NCBI RefSeq assembly: GCF_900110105.1
Contig: NZ_FOCL01000006.1
Span: 353,384-417,383, forward strand
Origin: Mucilaginibacter gossypiicola
Lineage (GTDB): Bacteria > Bacteroidota > Bacteroidia > Sphingobacteriales > Sphingobacteriaceae
Reading direction: 5' to 3'
DNA: 64,000 nt
Position 1 is the first letter of the stretch; the number at the start of each line of letters is the position of its first letter. Below are positions 16,035 through 25,693 of the stretch, piece by piece. A program made the translations under genes and the position numbers. Below the pieces are notes generated by a model. It saw nothing but the letters and a program-made list of their open reading frames with translations, had not been told where the DNA came from and made no database searches.

Positions 16035-18428
16035 ATGGGAATCCAGGATCAGGAGTTCAATATCGAAGTAAATAACGAAGAGGGCGGCAAGGATTTTAAG
16101 AAGCTTGTTTCAATATTTATCAGCCATTGGATTGTTTTTGTTGTTGGGCTGGTTATTTTTTGTACCGGCGCGTATTTATATGCGCGGTATGCGGTACCTG
16201 CATATAAAATAAATAGCCAAATACTTATTGATGAAAGTCATGGAGGATCTGCAGGCGATCAGGTATTGAAAAGCAGTTCGATTGATTTTTCCGACTTGTT
16301 CGATATGAGCAGTAACTCATATAACGAGATCGATATATTAAAATCACGGTTATTGATGGAAAGAACCGTTAGGTCATTGGGTTTAAATGTAATTGTGTAT
16401 TCTAAAGGAAGGATTAGATCTCTTGAAACATCTGATGAAGAACCATTTACAGTAAAGCTGATAACCAAGGTTGATTCGATTAAAGATAAGAATTACCAGG
16501 TTCAGATAGAAAACGGTAAAATTCATTTAGAAGATAGCAAAGGCAATATTTCAGTAGATGCCAAATTTGACGAACCAATAAAATTGGATCAGTACGATTT
16601 GGTGTTTTCGCAAAGGCCGGGGAAATTAAACCCTAAGGGATATCAGATAAACGTTCAGTCGGTTGATGAACGTGTTGACGATTTGATGCGAAGCTTTGAT
16701 GTTCAGCTTACAGATAAAAAGAGTACTACGCTGGCATTGTCATTTGAATACTCCAACCCTAAAAAGGGTGAAATGATATTGCAAAAGTTGATGGACCTAT
16801 ATCTATTATCCAACCTGCAAAATAAAACGCAGATTGCCGATAGTACTTTGAAATTTATTGACGGGCAATTGGGTAAAGTAACTGCCGAATTATCAGGCAT
16901 TGAAGGAGATTTCACAAAATTTAAAGAGGAAAATAAATTAGCAGATGTCGACCAGCAAGGCAAAGCTTTAATTGATAATGTATCTACTTACCAAAACAAA
17001 TTAAGTGATTTGCAGGTACAGTTATCGCTGGTAACAGATATTGAAAAATATATCGATGCTCCAAATGTAAAGAGGATTATTCCGAGTTCATTTGCCGTAC
17101 CTGATCCTGTTTTCGCCGCAGCTATAGGTAAGTACAATGATTTACTTGTTGAAAGAGATAAGCTGGCATTGTCTTATAAAGATGATAACCCGGTAGTAAA
17201 ATCAGCAGATGATCAAATTGAAAATGCGAGGGTAGGCTTAGTTAAGAGTTTTGAATCTTACAAAAAGGGGCTTGAATCTACTGTTGCACAAGCTAAAAGC
17301 CAAAATTCTGCGCTTACCAGGCAGGTTTCTACAGTACCTAAAAAAGAGCGTGTTTTTCTTGATTACACGCGCGAACAAAATTTGAAGCAAGATTTATACT
17401 TGTATTTACTTCAAAAAAGAGAAGAGACAGCCATTGCAAAAACATCAACTGTTAATAGCGCACGTATTATTGATCCGGCTAAAAGTGATTACTTCCCTTT
17501 TAAACCTAAAAGACCGCTAATACTGCTTATTGGGATATTTTTAGGCTTACTGATTCCTGCTGGATATGTATATGGTAAGGACCTTCTCAATATTAAGATT
17601 TTAAATAAAAGCGACATTGAATCAAATACCAAGGTTCCGGTGGTTGGCGAAATCGGCAATAATCCTGAAGGTGTATCACTGGTGGTTGGAAATAACTCAA
17701 GGTCGATATTATCCGAGCAATTCAGGGGATTAAGAACCAACCTTCAGTTTGTATTATCGCAGGGAAAGAGCAACGTTCTCATGGTTACATCGAGTATGAG
17801 TGGTGAGGGCAAATCATTTATCACCATGAATTTGGGTAGTGTGCTCGCCTTAAGCGGTAAAAAGGTATTGTTAATGGAGCTGGATTTAAGAAAGCCTAAA
17901 CTTTCGCAAAACGTAGGTTTAGATAGCAACAGTACGGGCTTTACAAATTATGTGGTATCTGAAACAATGACCATCGACGAGATCATTCAGCCCACATTTT
18001 TCTCAGAAAATTGTTTTATAATATCTTCGGGCCCAATCCCTCCTAATCCTACCGAATTATTATTGAGCGATAAATTTAACGAGTTGATCGATGCGCTTAA
18101 GAAAAGGTTTGATTACGTGATCATCGATAGTGCGCCTATAGGCTTGGTTTCGGATGCTCAATTGATAGAAAAACATACTGATGCCAGTTTATATATTGTT
18201 AGGCAGGAATACACTTATAAATCGCAGTTGAATATCATTAACGAGTTAACCCGCGAAAAGAAATTCCGTAGGTCTTATTTGGTTATTAACGATATAAAAA
18301 CTAAAAAAGGCGGTTATTATGGCTATGGCTATGGTTACGGCTACGGTTACGGCTATGGTTACGGCTATGGCAGCACTACCGAAGAAACACCAAGTTTTTG
18401 GAACAAACTATTTAGCAAGAAGAAGTAA
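16035..18428 (+). CDS. Wzc-type polysaccharide co-polymerase and tyrosine autokinase
   Basis: A 797-residue inner-membrane protein. The N-terminal Wzz domain has TM1 at about 31-52. A long periplasmic coiled-coil region (about 250-470) and TM2 at about 494-514 follow. The cytoplasmic BY-kinase domain has Walker A SSMSGEGKSF (about 585-594), Walker A' LLMELDLRKPK (about 613-623) and Walker B YVIIDSAP (about 694-701). The tail holds ten tyrosines in a GGYY(GY)n run (about 760-778), then a Lys-rich end. Such kinases control chain length and export through cycles of tail phosphorylation. No Wzb-type phosphatase gene is in the window. Confidence 0.94.
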   Translation: MGIQDQEFNIEVNNEEGGKDFKKLVSIFISHWIVFVVGLVIFCTGAYLYARYAVPAYKINSQILIDESHGGSAGDQVLKSSSIDFSDLFDMSSNSYNEIDILKSRLLMERTVRSLGLNVIVYSKGRIRSLETSDEEPFTVKLITKVDSIKDKNYQVQIENGKIHLEDSKGNISVDAKFDEPIKLDQYDLVFSQRPGKLNPKGYQINVQSVDERVDDLMRSFDVQLTDKKSTTLALSFEYSNPKKGEMILQKLMDLYLLSNLQNKTQIADSTLKFIDGQLGKVTAELSGIEGDFTKFKEENKLADVDQQGKALIDNVSTYQNKLSDLQVQLSLVTDIEKYIDAPNVKRIIPSSFAVPDPVFAAAIGKYNDLLVERDKLALSYKDDNPVVKSADDQIENARVGLVKSFESYKKGLESTVAQAKSQNSALTRQVSTVPKKERVFLDYTREQNLKQDLYLYLLQKREETAIAKTSTVNSARIIDPAKSDYFPFKPKRPLILLIGIFLGLLIPAGYVYGKDLLNIKILNKSDIESNTKVPVVGEIGNNPEGVSLVVGNNSRSILSEQFRGLRTNLQFVLSQGKSNVLMVTSSMSGEGKSFITMNLGSVLALSGKKVLLMELDLRKPKLSQNVGLDSNSTGFTNYVVSETMTIDEIIQPTFFSENCFIISSGPIPPNPTELLLSDKFNELIDALKKRFDYVIIDSAPIGLVSDAQLIEKHTDASLYIVRQEYTYKSQLNIINELTREKKFRRSYLVINDIKTKKGGYYGYGYGYGYGYGYGYGYGSTTEETPSFWNKLFSKKK

Positions 18429-18498
18429 AAAGTAAAGTAATCAGGACATATCTATAATTCCGATTGCAATTGTTGTAATATTTTAACCAGATGTTGTT

Positions 18499-19467
18499 AT
18501 GAAACCGGTATGTAGTTTAATAATTCGTTCATACAATGAACAGAAACATATAAGGAGGTTGCTTGAAGGTGTAAAACGGCAGACTATATTTCAGCAAATC
18601 GAAGTAATATTAGTAGATTCTGGTTCAAATGACGATACTGTAGTTATTGCGAGAGAATATGGTGTTAAGATTATTAACATTCGTCCCGAGGAGTTTTCTT
18701 TTGGAAGGGCGTTGAACCGTGGGTGTATGGCTGCCCAGGGAGAATATTTGCTTTTTGCAAGCGCTCACGTTTATCCGCTTTATACCGATTGGATAGAGCG
18801 GATGATAGCTCCTTTTAATGATAAAAATGTTGCTTTAGTATACGGCAGGCAGGTTGGTTGTGAAGTATCCAAGTATTCCGAACAACAGCTTTTCAATAAA
18901 TGGTTCCCTTCCTTTTCAAATTATGATCAGGCAATTTCTTTCTGTAATAACGCCAACTGCGTTGTTAGGAAGGAACTTTGGGAACAACAGCCGTATGATG
19001 AGTCATTAACTGGTTTAGAGGATTTGGCCTGGGCCAGTCAGATAAAAGCGAAAAATCATAAAATTGCATACGAAGCTTTGGCCCCGATAGTGCACGTACA
19101 TGAAGAAACGCCGTCGCGTATAAAAAACAGGTACAGGAGGGAGGCTATTGCTTTGAAAATAATCTACCCTAATGAAAAATTTTCGTTTTTCAATTTTGTA
19201 CGTTTAACAATTGCCAATATATTTTCAGATAGCTTTCACGCTGTCCATGATAAAAATTTCATGAACAACTTTTTTTCGATTGTGATGTTCAGGTACATGC
19301 AATTTTGGGGCACCTACCTTGGATACAATCAAAAAAATCAAATCAATGAAACATTGAGGAACAGGCTATATTATCCAAATGATATGAAAAGGCCTCCTCG
19401 TCACAATGAGTTAACTCATTTGCCACCATCTGGAGAAAGAATTATATACAGTGGCTTTGAGGGTTAA
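18499..19467 (+). CDS. Family 2 glycosyltransferase
   Basis: A 322-residue GT-A enzyme. It starts MKPVCSLIIRSYNEQKHIRR, the GT2 nucleotide-binding strand, followed by VDSGSNDDTVVIAREYG (the DxSD-like region) and LNRGCMAAQGEYLLFASAH. GLEDLAWASQIKAKNHKIAYE contains the ED motif of the likely catalytic base. There are no membrane segments. It probably adds one sugar of the EPS repeat at the cytoplasmic face; donor and acceptor cannot be read from the sequence. It stands between the kinase and the CMP-sugar cassette. Confidence 0.9.
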   Translation: MKPVCSLIIRSYNEQKHIRRLLEGVKRQTIFQQIEVILVDSGSNDDTVVIAREYGVKIINIRPEEFSFGRALNRGCMAAQGEYLLFASAHVYPLYTDWIERMIAPFNDKNVALVYGRQVGCEVSKYSEQQLFNKWFPSFSNYDQAISFCNNANCVVRKELWEQQPYDESLTGLEDLAWASQIKAKNHKIAYEALAPIVHVHEETPSRIKNRYRREAIALKIIYPNEKFSFFNFVRLTIANIFSDSFHAVHDKNFMNNFFSIVMFRYMQFWGTYLGYNQKNQINETLRNRLYYPNDMKRPPRHNELTHLPPSGERIIYSGFEG

Positions 19468-19505
19468 TCTGCTTTTTTACATCTACAAAAAACATCAACA
19501 TTCAA

Positions 19506-20186
19506 ATGGATAAATTTAAGTTAGCCGCTATCGTACCGATGCGGCATTCGAGCGAAAGGGTACCTGGAAAAAATTACAGGGATTTTGCGGGGAAGCCACT
19601 TTTTCATCATGTAATTCAAACATTATTAGATTGTCCTTTAATCGATAAGGTTGTGATTGATACCGACAGCCCTATTGTTATCGAACAGGCGCAGGCTTCT
19701 TTTCCGGATGTACTTGTGTTGGAGCGCCCTGAACATTTAAGAGATGGCGCCATCCCAATGAACGATGTGTTGTTGAACAGCATTAACCAGGTTCCATCTG
19801 AGTTTTATTTACAAACGCACAGTACCAACCCATTATTAACAGTTGAAACGTTAACCGCAGGTATCAAAAGATTTTTTGATATCCAGCCTATGTATGATTC
19901 ACTGTTTTCGGTAACAAGAAAACATGTAAGGTTTTGGGATTCTTTAGCACGCCCGATTAACCATAACCAGAATATATTACTGCGTACACAAGATCTGCCT
20001 CCTATTTTTGAAGAGAACTCTTGTTTTTACGTATTCACTAAAGAAATACTTGAAAGAAAACATAACAGAATCGGCGACAGGCCATTTTTGTATGAAATGC
20101 CGGAGATTGAGGCGCAGGATATTGATGTGGAATTTAATTTCATAGTAGCGGAACTTTTGTATAAAATGATAAATAAGATCGTATGA
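19506..20186 (+). CDS. Acylneuraminate cytidylyltransferase-like protein (CMP-sugar synthetase family)
   Basis: A 226-residue nucleotidyltransferase of the NeuA type. The signature is AIVPMRHSSERVPGKNYRDF, with Arg and Lys of the CTP loop, then VVIDTDSP and YLQTHSTNPLLT. The C-terminal EIEAQDIDVEFNF carries the Asp pair expected for Mg binding. The family couples CTP to a 2-keto sugar acid (sialic, legionaminic, pseudaminic, Kdo-like). No NeuB/PseI/KdsA synthase is present in the window, so the substrate is unknown. Its stop overlaps the next gene by 4 bases, which suggests translational coupling. Confidence 0.85.
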   Translation: MDKFKLAAIVPMRHSSERVPGKNYRDFAGKPLFHHVIQTLLDCPLIDKVVIDTDSPIVIEQAQASFPDVLVLERPEHLRDGAIPMNDVLLNSINQVPSEFYLQTHSTNPLLTVETLTAGIKRFFDIQPMYDSLFSVTRKHVRFWDSLARPINHNQNILLRTQDLPPIFEENSCFYVFTKEILERKHNRIGDRPFLYEMPEIEAQDIDVEFNFIVAELLYKMINKIV

Positions 20187-21118
20187 AGATATTAATCACC
20201 TGTCCTCCGATGTTAAGAGGAATTGATCAGTTAAAACATTTTTTTGAGGAAAAGGGTATTGAGTTGATTTTGCCGGAGGTGGTACAAACACTAACTGAGG
20301 AACAGCTTATTGAGTTGGTTCCACAGGTAGAAGGTTGGATAATCGGCGATGATCCTGCTACCGAAAGGGTATTTCAGGCCGGTGTTCAGGGCAAATTGAA
20401 AGCTGCTGTAAAATGGGGCGTTGGTGTAGATAACGTTGATTTTAAGGCTTGCGAAAAGTTGGGCATTCCTATTTCAAATACACCAAGAATGTTTGGCAAT
20501 GAGGTAGCCGATATGGCGCTTGCTTATTTTACAGGTTTGGCACGTGACAGCTACCGTGTTGACCGCGAAGTACGTAAAGGAAACTGGATAAAGCCTGCGG
20601 GTATGTCTGTTGAAGGCAAAACTGTAGCCCTGATAGGTATAGGCGATATTGGTTTAGGCACAGCACGCCGTTTAAAAGGTTTTGGCGTTAATGTAAATGC
20701 TTACGATCCGTTTAGTAAATTAACTGCTGAAGAAGCACAGGTTAACGAAATCCTTCCTTTCCCTGAAAAGCTTGGAGATGCTGACTTTGTAATTATTACC
20801 TGCGCTTTAACGCCATCAAGCTATCACCTGATCAATAAGGAAAGTATAGCTTTAATGAAAGACGGTGTGATTATTATCAACGTATCACGCGGACCGCTGA
20901 TTGATGAAACTGCATTAATTGAAGCGCTGAATTCAGGTAAAGTAAAATCGGCCGGTTTAGATGTTTTTGAAATTGAGCCACTTCCGCAGGATAGCCCTTT
21001 ACGCCAGTTCGAACAATGTATTTTTGGTACTCACAATGGGTCTAATACCAAAGAAGCTGTAGTAAGGGCAAGTTTAAGAGCTATTGAATTAATGTTTGGT
21101 TATTTAGGAATACAATAA
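20183..21118 (+). CDS. D-isomer-specific 2-hydroxyacid dehydrogenase (SerA-like)
   Basis: A 311-residue NAD-dependent dehydrogenase. The Rossmann motif GIGDIGLGTARRLKGFG is at about 154-170. The catalytic Arg is in NVSRGPLIDE, Glu in VFEIEPLPQDSP and His in GTHNGS. There is no C-terminal ACT domain, so it is not a full-length biosynthetic SerA. It overlaps the cytidylyltransferase gene by 4 bases and precedes the SDR gene by 2, implying a joint pathway, perhaps reducing or oxidising a 2-keto/2-hydroxy acid that becomes CMP-activated. The true substrate is unknown. Confidence 0.88.
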   Translation: MKILITCPPMLRGIDQLKHFFEEKGIELILPEVVQTLTEEQLIELVPQVEGWIIGDDPATERVFQAGVQGKLKAAVKWGVGVDNVDFKACEKLGIPISNTPRMFGNEVADMALAYFTGLARDSYRVDREVRKGNWIKPAGMSVEGKTVALIGIGDIGLGTARRLKGFGVNVNAYDPFSKLTAEEAQVNEILPFPEKLGDADFVIITCALTPSSYHLINKESIALMKDGVIIINVSRGPLIDETALIEALNSGKVKSAGLDVFEIEPLPQDSPLRQFEQCIFGTHNGSNTKEAVVRASLRAIELMFGYLGIQ

Positions 21119-21120
21119 AA

Positions 21121-21855
21121 ATGGCTAAAGCAGTAGTAATAACCGGTGTATTAGGTGGTATTGGAAGCCAGCTGGCTAAAACCTTTAAAGAAAAAGGCTA
21201 TGAAGTAATAGGCCTTGATGTAAAAGATAGCCAGCCGGAGTATTGCGATAAGTTTTTTAAATTCAATCTGAACGAATATTGCGCTAACCCGGAGTATAAG
21301 GCAAGCATTGAGGCTACTTTTGACAAAGAGATTCCTGAACTGTTTGCACTTATTAACAACGCTGCAGTACAGATCTTGAGCAATTTGGATGAAATAACCT
21401 TGCAAGATTGGAACCAAACACTAAACGTTAACCTTACCGGACCTTTAATGTTGAGCCAGTTTTTTTTAAAAAGGCTCGAAAAAGCAAAAGGTTCTATCAT
21501 CAATATCGCAAGTATCCATCATCAGCTTACCAAAAAACGCTTTTTGGCCTATGCAAGTTCAAAAAGTGCCCTGGTAGGTTTAACCAAGGCGCTATCTGTT
21601 GATTTGCAGGGGCGTGTAAGGGTAAACGCTATAAGCCCGGCAGCAATTGATACGCAAATGCTGCGTGATGGTTTTGATAATGATGAAGCCAAGGTGCAGA
21701 TGCTTAATGAATTACATCCAAGCCAACGCATAGGTAAACCGCGTGAAGTATCTCAATTAGCGCTATTATTGGCTGAGGACGAACTTGGTTTTATAAACGG
21801 CGCCAACATCAATATTGATGGCGGTATAAGTAATGTTTTGAAGGATTTAGACTGA
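21121..21855 (+). CDS. Short-chain dehydrogenase/reductase
   Basis: A 244-residue classical SDR: the cofactor loop TGVLGGIG, the NNAAV motif, the catalytic Ser in INIASIHHQ, and YASSK with Tyr and Lys. The C-terminal end INGANINIDGG is typical of FabG-like reductases. It is the third gene of the tight cytidylyltransferase-dehydrogenase-SDR cassette (2-base gap), so it probably modifies the same sugar-acid precursor. It could also be a ketoreductase of another metabolite; the substrate cannot be read from the sequence. Confidence 0.9.
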   Translation: MAKAVVITGVLGGIGSQLAKTFKEKGYEVIGLDVKDSQPEYCDKFFKFNLNEYCANPEYKASIEATFDKEIPELFALINNAAVQILSNLDEITLQDWNQTLNVNLTGPLMLSQFFLKRLEKAKGSIINIASIHHQLTKKRFLAYASSKSALVGLTKALSVDLQGRVRVNAISPAAIDTQMLRDGFDNDEAKVQMLNELHPSQRIGKPREVSQLALLLAEDELGFINGANINIDGGISNVLKDLD

Positions 21856-21923
21856 TATAGATCCCTGTATCATAATTATTCAATTCTTTAAGAAATCTTA
21901 CCTAACTCATCCCGGTATTTATA

Positions 21924-23051
21924 ATGATAAAAAAAACAGAAAAAGTAAATTATTTTGAAAATCTTGATATACTGCGAGTTTTTTTAGCTTTAGCTGTTGT
22001 AATTTTTCATATCCCTGAAATCTCGGCTTCAGTATTACATGTGCATTTGTATAGTGATTTCGCTATTTTTCACAAGGGTACTGAAGCCGTATTTTTCTTT
22101 TTTACATTAAGTGGGTTTTTGATCACACGCCTGTTATTAATTGAACGGGATGTGTACAGTGACATCAATTTAAAGATGTTTTATTTACGCAGGGTGCTAA
22201 GAATATGGCCCGTGTATTTTGCCGTTATTATTGTTGGGATTTTATATTACCATATAATCTTACCCAGATTAGGTATTGTTTCAAAAGCAAATTATAGTAT
22301 TGGAGAGGCGCTGCTATTATGTGTGTTTTTTCTGTCGAATGTATTTCAAAGGCTTTTTAGACCCGGGTCTATTTTGTCAATAACATGGTCGATAGGCGTT
22401 GAAGAACAGTTTTATTTACTTTGGCCTCTGTTATTTAAGAAAAGCAGTAAAGGATTTATACTGGGGTTTTTGATAGTACTTTACCTGATCATAGCATCCT
22501 ATAACTTTTTAAATCCGGGTTCTATACTGCTTAAATATCGCTTTCTGTTTGATTTTATGATAATAGGAGGTGTAATGGCATTGCTTATTCAAAAGTACGA
22601 GCAAATTCTAATCCCCTTTTTTAAATCGAAGTTAGTATTGTTTACTTTCTTCGTATTATTTGTTTTGGTTTTTTTTACCAATGTATTTAATCCGATATCG
22701 AGTTTGAATGAGCAATTATACCATACCGTTTGCGGTCTTATCTCAATAGGATGGATTGTTACCCTTGCGTTTTCACAACCTATAAGTGCGTTGAAGAAGT
22801 TTACTTACCTCGGTAAAATATCATACGGCATTTATATGTATCACATGATAATGGTAAACTTTGTTTTATTTATTGTACTTAAAACTAAATTAGCTCAGGT
22901 AGTAAATATTCCGCTGCTTTCAATTATAATTAACTTTTCGGTAATAGCCTTAACGTTAATACTATCTCATTTATCTTACAAATATTTTGAGACCTATTTT
23001 TTATCATTAAAAAACAAGTTTACTAAAGTAAAACCAGCGGCGGCTAACTGA
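21924..23051 (+). CDS. Acyltransferase 3 family membrane protein (first of three)
   Basis: A 375-residue protein with about ten membrane helices. It begins FENLDILRVFLALAVVIFH, carrying the R-x(10)-H signature of acyltransferase-3 proteins, and contains FFTLSGFLIT, RRVLRIWPVYF and WSIGVEEQFYLLWP. The family transfers acyl groups (often acetyl) to sugars of surface glycans. It follows the SDR gene by 68 bases in the same operon. Confidence 0.9.
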   Translation: MIKKTEKVNYFENLDILRVFLALAVVIFHIPEISASVLHVHLYSDFAIFHKGTEAVFFFFTLSGFLITRLLLIERDVYSDINLKMFYLRRVLRIWPVYFAVIIVGILYYHIILPRLGIVSKANYSIGEALLLCVFFLSNVFQRLFRPGSILSITWSIGVEEQFYLLWPLLFKKSSKGFILGFLIVLYLIIASYNFLNPGSILLKYRFLFDFMIIGGVMALLIQKYEQILIPFFKSKLVLFTFFVLFVLVFFTNVFNPISSLNEQLYHTVCGLISIGWIVTLAFSQPISALKKFTYLGKISYGIYMYHMIMVNFVLFIVLKTKLAQVVNIPLLSIIINFSVIALTLILSHLSYKYFETYFLSLKNKFTKVKPAAAN

Positions 23052-23122
23052 TTATTGCACATAGTCGGTGTGATATTTTAAATGGACTATGCCGGATAAC
23101 ATCATATTTAACTTATAATAAC

Positions 23123-24235
23123 GTGGAAAAAAAAATAAAGGTTTTAAATGTTTTGGGTGGTTTAACGGCTGGCGGGGTTGAAACTTGGTTGTATAACGTA
23201 TTAGGTCAGGTTGACTTTAATAAATATCAAATTGACTTTATGACTTTTTCGGATAAGAAAGGAGTATATGATGATTTGGTAACAGCTATGGGCTGCAAAG
23301 TTTATTACCAGCCTAAAACCAAAAATGTGTTAAAGGTAGCCCAATATTACATTAAAACGGTTAAAGAAAATGGCTATGATATTGTGCACTGTCACCGCCA
23401 TTTGCTTTGTGGTTTGTTTTTTATTTTCAACCGGTTTACTAAAGCCCAATTTATAGCGCATAGCCATAATACATCTACAGATTCGAAGCTGTTTATTTTT
23501 AAATACTTTTCAAAAGCCTCAAGAGCTATTATTAAAAAGGTAAAGTATAAGTTAGCTTGCTCGGAAGATGCAAGTATTGCTTTGTTTGATAAGGTAGAAA
23601 CTATCATCGATTACGGCATCGATACCAGTAAATTTGTGCTGGAAACCCCTAAAAACCAAGAGTTGCTAAAATTATTTAATTTAGATGCCGGTAATATAAT
23701 AATTGGTCACGTTGGTAGGTTTACTGAACAAAAGAATCATACGTTTATAATTGAAATTGCAAGGAAAATTGTAGCGCAAAACCCTAATTACCATTTTGTT
23801 TTTATTGGCGACGGTATACTGGAAGAGCAGATCAGGCAAAGTATTATTGGCGGAGGTTTACAAAACAATGTTCATATGGCGGGCACCAGAACTGATGTAA
23901 ATAAATTCATGAGCGGTTTATTCGATATGTTTTTATTCCCATCGTTATATGAAGGTTTAGGTATTGTACTGCTTGAAGCGCAGAGTGCGGGTTTGCCGGT
24001 TATTTTTACAGATGTGATTCCGCAGCGGGTTGATGTTATTGCAACCCTGGTAAACAGGATTAGCCTTGATAAAGGGGCCGATTTTTGGGCTAACCATATC
24101 TTAAATGAAGTTAAAATTCCTTCAGCAGCCGAGCGCCGTAATTATCACGAAGAGTTTAATAACTCCGAATATTCGATAAAAAAGTCGGCGGCTAAATTGT
24201 TGGATTTCTATAAAAATATTATTAGCCAGGGCTAA
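23123..24235 (+). CDS. Family 4 glycosyltransferase (EpsF-like)
   Basis: A 370-residue GT-B enzyme with a GTG start (23123). The N-terminal loop LGGLTAGGVETWLYNV is of the GGxE type. The C-terminal domain shows IGHVGRFTEQKNH and the E-x7-E donor motif in YEGLGIVLLEAQSAGLPVI. It probably acts at the cytoplasmic face in repeat-unit assembly; the sugar is unknown. It lies 71 bases after the acyltransferase and 18 before the polymerase gene. Confidence 0.9.
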   Translation: MEKKIKVLNVLGGLTAGGVETWLYNVLGQVDFNKYQIDFMTFSDKKGVYDDLVTAMGCKVYYQPKTKNVLKVAQYYIKTVKENGYDIVHCHRHLLCGLFFIFNRFTKAQFIAHSHNTSTDSKLFIFKYFSKASRAIIKKVKYKLACSEDASIALFDKVETIIDYGIDTSKFVLETPKNQELLKLFNLDAGNIIIGHVGRFTEQKNHTFIIEIARKIVAQNPNYHFVFIGDGILEEQIRQSIIGGGLQNNVHMAGTRTDVNKFMSGLFDMFLFPSLYEGLGIVLLEAQSAGLPVIFTDVIPQRVDVIATLVNRISLDKGADFWANHILNEVKIPSAAERRNYHEEFNNSEYSIKKSAAKLLDFYKNIISQG

Positions 24236-24253
24236 TAATTTAAACAAAACAAT

Positions 24254-25693
24254 ATGAACATATTTTCAATTCAAAAGTATAGGAAAATTTTCCGCTCAGT
24301 AAATATAATCATATTGCTATTTTGTATTTTTAATTTTAAAGTAACTGCCGACTTTAATTTCATGGCGTCAGAAATTCTGTTCGTCATTTATATCAACTTG
24401 ATTTTTTTCGTACTTGCATCGCGTATTTTTCAGTACCTCTACGAGCCCCCTGTTTTTTTTCTGATATTCAGTTTTGTATACGAGGTTTTAAAGTTCCCTT
24501 ACTACTTTGCCTACGATACGCCCAAAAGCCTGGTTGATTTTACCGGGTTGCTAAATTCAAAACATGGAATAAGCGATTATTACGGATCATCAGCAATGAT
24601 GCTGCTGTTTCATATGTTTTGTATAACATTGTTATTGATAACCTACGTTATATTCAGGAAGAAAATTACCCCAAAAACTACCGAAGCGCCGGTTTTTCGT
24701 TTTAAAAACTCGAGAATACTATTAGTAGTAATTATAATTGGGATGCTGTTTAGCGCCATATCACTATACAGGATCACTGGGGGAAATTTATTATACCTGC
24801 TATCCAGACGATCGGGTAATGCCGAGGCATCAGATGCCTTAAAGGACAACTTTTTGGTGTCGTTTATAGCGAGTTTAGTGCTGGTTTTAATACCAATGTA
24901 CTTATCAATCAAGTTGCTTGAAAAAGACAAAAAGTGGAAGAGGGTTTTATGGATCTATGTACCAGGTATCGTTTTACTATTCCTTATTGCAGGTAGCCGC
25001 GGTTTTGCCATTTACTCAATAGGCACCGCGTTAATATTGATCTTCTCGTTTAAGAAAGTGCCTATCAGGGTGTTTTTACCGGCAATTCCGGCAATATTTG
25101 TAGGGTTTGCTGTGTTGGGGTTATTAAGGAGGTCATCTGATACGAGCGAAAGCAAATTTTCGGAAAATTTTGCAGCGCAGCAGGAAAAAAGTAGCCAATG
25201 GTATTACGAATTGGCAAATTATCAGTTGCAGTTAAGAGATGAAATGGTTTTTTCAAATCTTAAATCGAACGATATGTTGCTTGGGCTGTCATATCTTAAC
25301 CTGGTTTTTTTCCCTATTCCGCGTACCTGGATAGGCGATTTAAAACCCGAGTTTATCGATGCCTATGTTGCAGAAACCTTCTGGGGCCGAACGGATATCG
25401 GTTTGCCTCTAAATGCTATGAGCGAAGCATACTTTAACTTCGGTTACTTTGGGATAATTGTGTTTTTTGTATTCGGGCTTATCATGGCTTCAATTACCAA
25501 TTATTTAACCCGAAAGGGAAGTTTAATGCGGCAAAGCTTAATGATCACCTTAATGGTTTATCTCCAAACCTGGGCAACAACTGAGTTAGTTTACGTTTTT
25601 GAATTTTTGGTTTTCATTATACCACTAGTAATTTGTATAAGCGAAAAGAAATACCTTTCAAAACCTAAGTATTCCGTATCATGGGAAAATTAG
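24254..25693 (+). CDS. Wzy-like oligosaccharide repeat-unit polymerase
   Basis: A 479-residue, very hydrophobic protein with about 11-12 predicted membrane segments and one larger soluble loop (about 290-370, RRSSDTSESKFSENF to AYVAETFWGRTD). The loop ends PLNAMSEAYFNFGYFGIIV, which resembles the O-antigen polymerase family pattern. Wzy enzymes join lipid-linked repeats in the periplasm. Sequence conservation in this family is weak, so the call rests mostly on topology and on its place between glycosyltransferases. It overlaps the next gene by 13 bases. Confidence 0.75.
   Translation: MNIFSIQKYRKIFRSVNIIILLFCIFNFKVTADFNFMASEILFVIYINLIFFVLASRIFQYLYEPPVFFLIFSFVYEVLKFPYYFAYDTPKSLVDFTGLLNSKHGISDYYGSSAMMLLFHMFCITLLLITYVIFRKKITPKTTEAPVFRFKNSRILLVVIIIGMLFSAISLYRITGGNLLYLLSRRSGNAEASDALKDNFLVSFIASLVLVLIPMYLSIKLLEKDKKWKRVLWIYVPGIVLLFLIAGSRGFAIYSIGTALILIFSFKKVPIRVFLPAIPAIFVGFAVLGLLRRSSDTSESKFSENFAAQQEKSSQWYYELANYQLQLRDEMVFSNLKSNDMLLGLSYLNLVFFPIPRTWIGDLKPEFIDAYVAETFWGRTDIGLPLNAMSEAYFNFGYFGIIVFFVFGLIMASITNYLTRKGSLMRQSLMITLMVYLQTWATTELVYVFEFLVFIIPLVICISEKKYLSKPKYSVSWEN

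Noticed and set aside
19506..20186. KdsB (CMP-Kdo synthetase)
   Set aside because: The N-terminal loop with PGKN and the overall length fit the NeuA-like group better, and no Kdo pathway genes are nearby.
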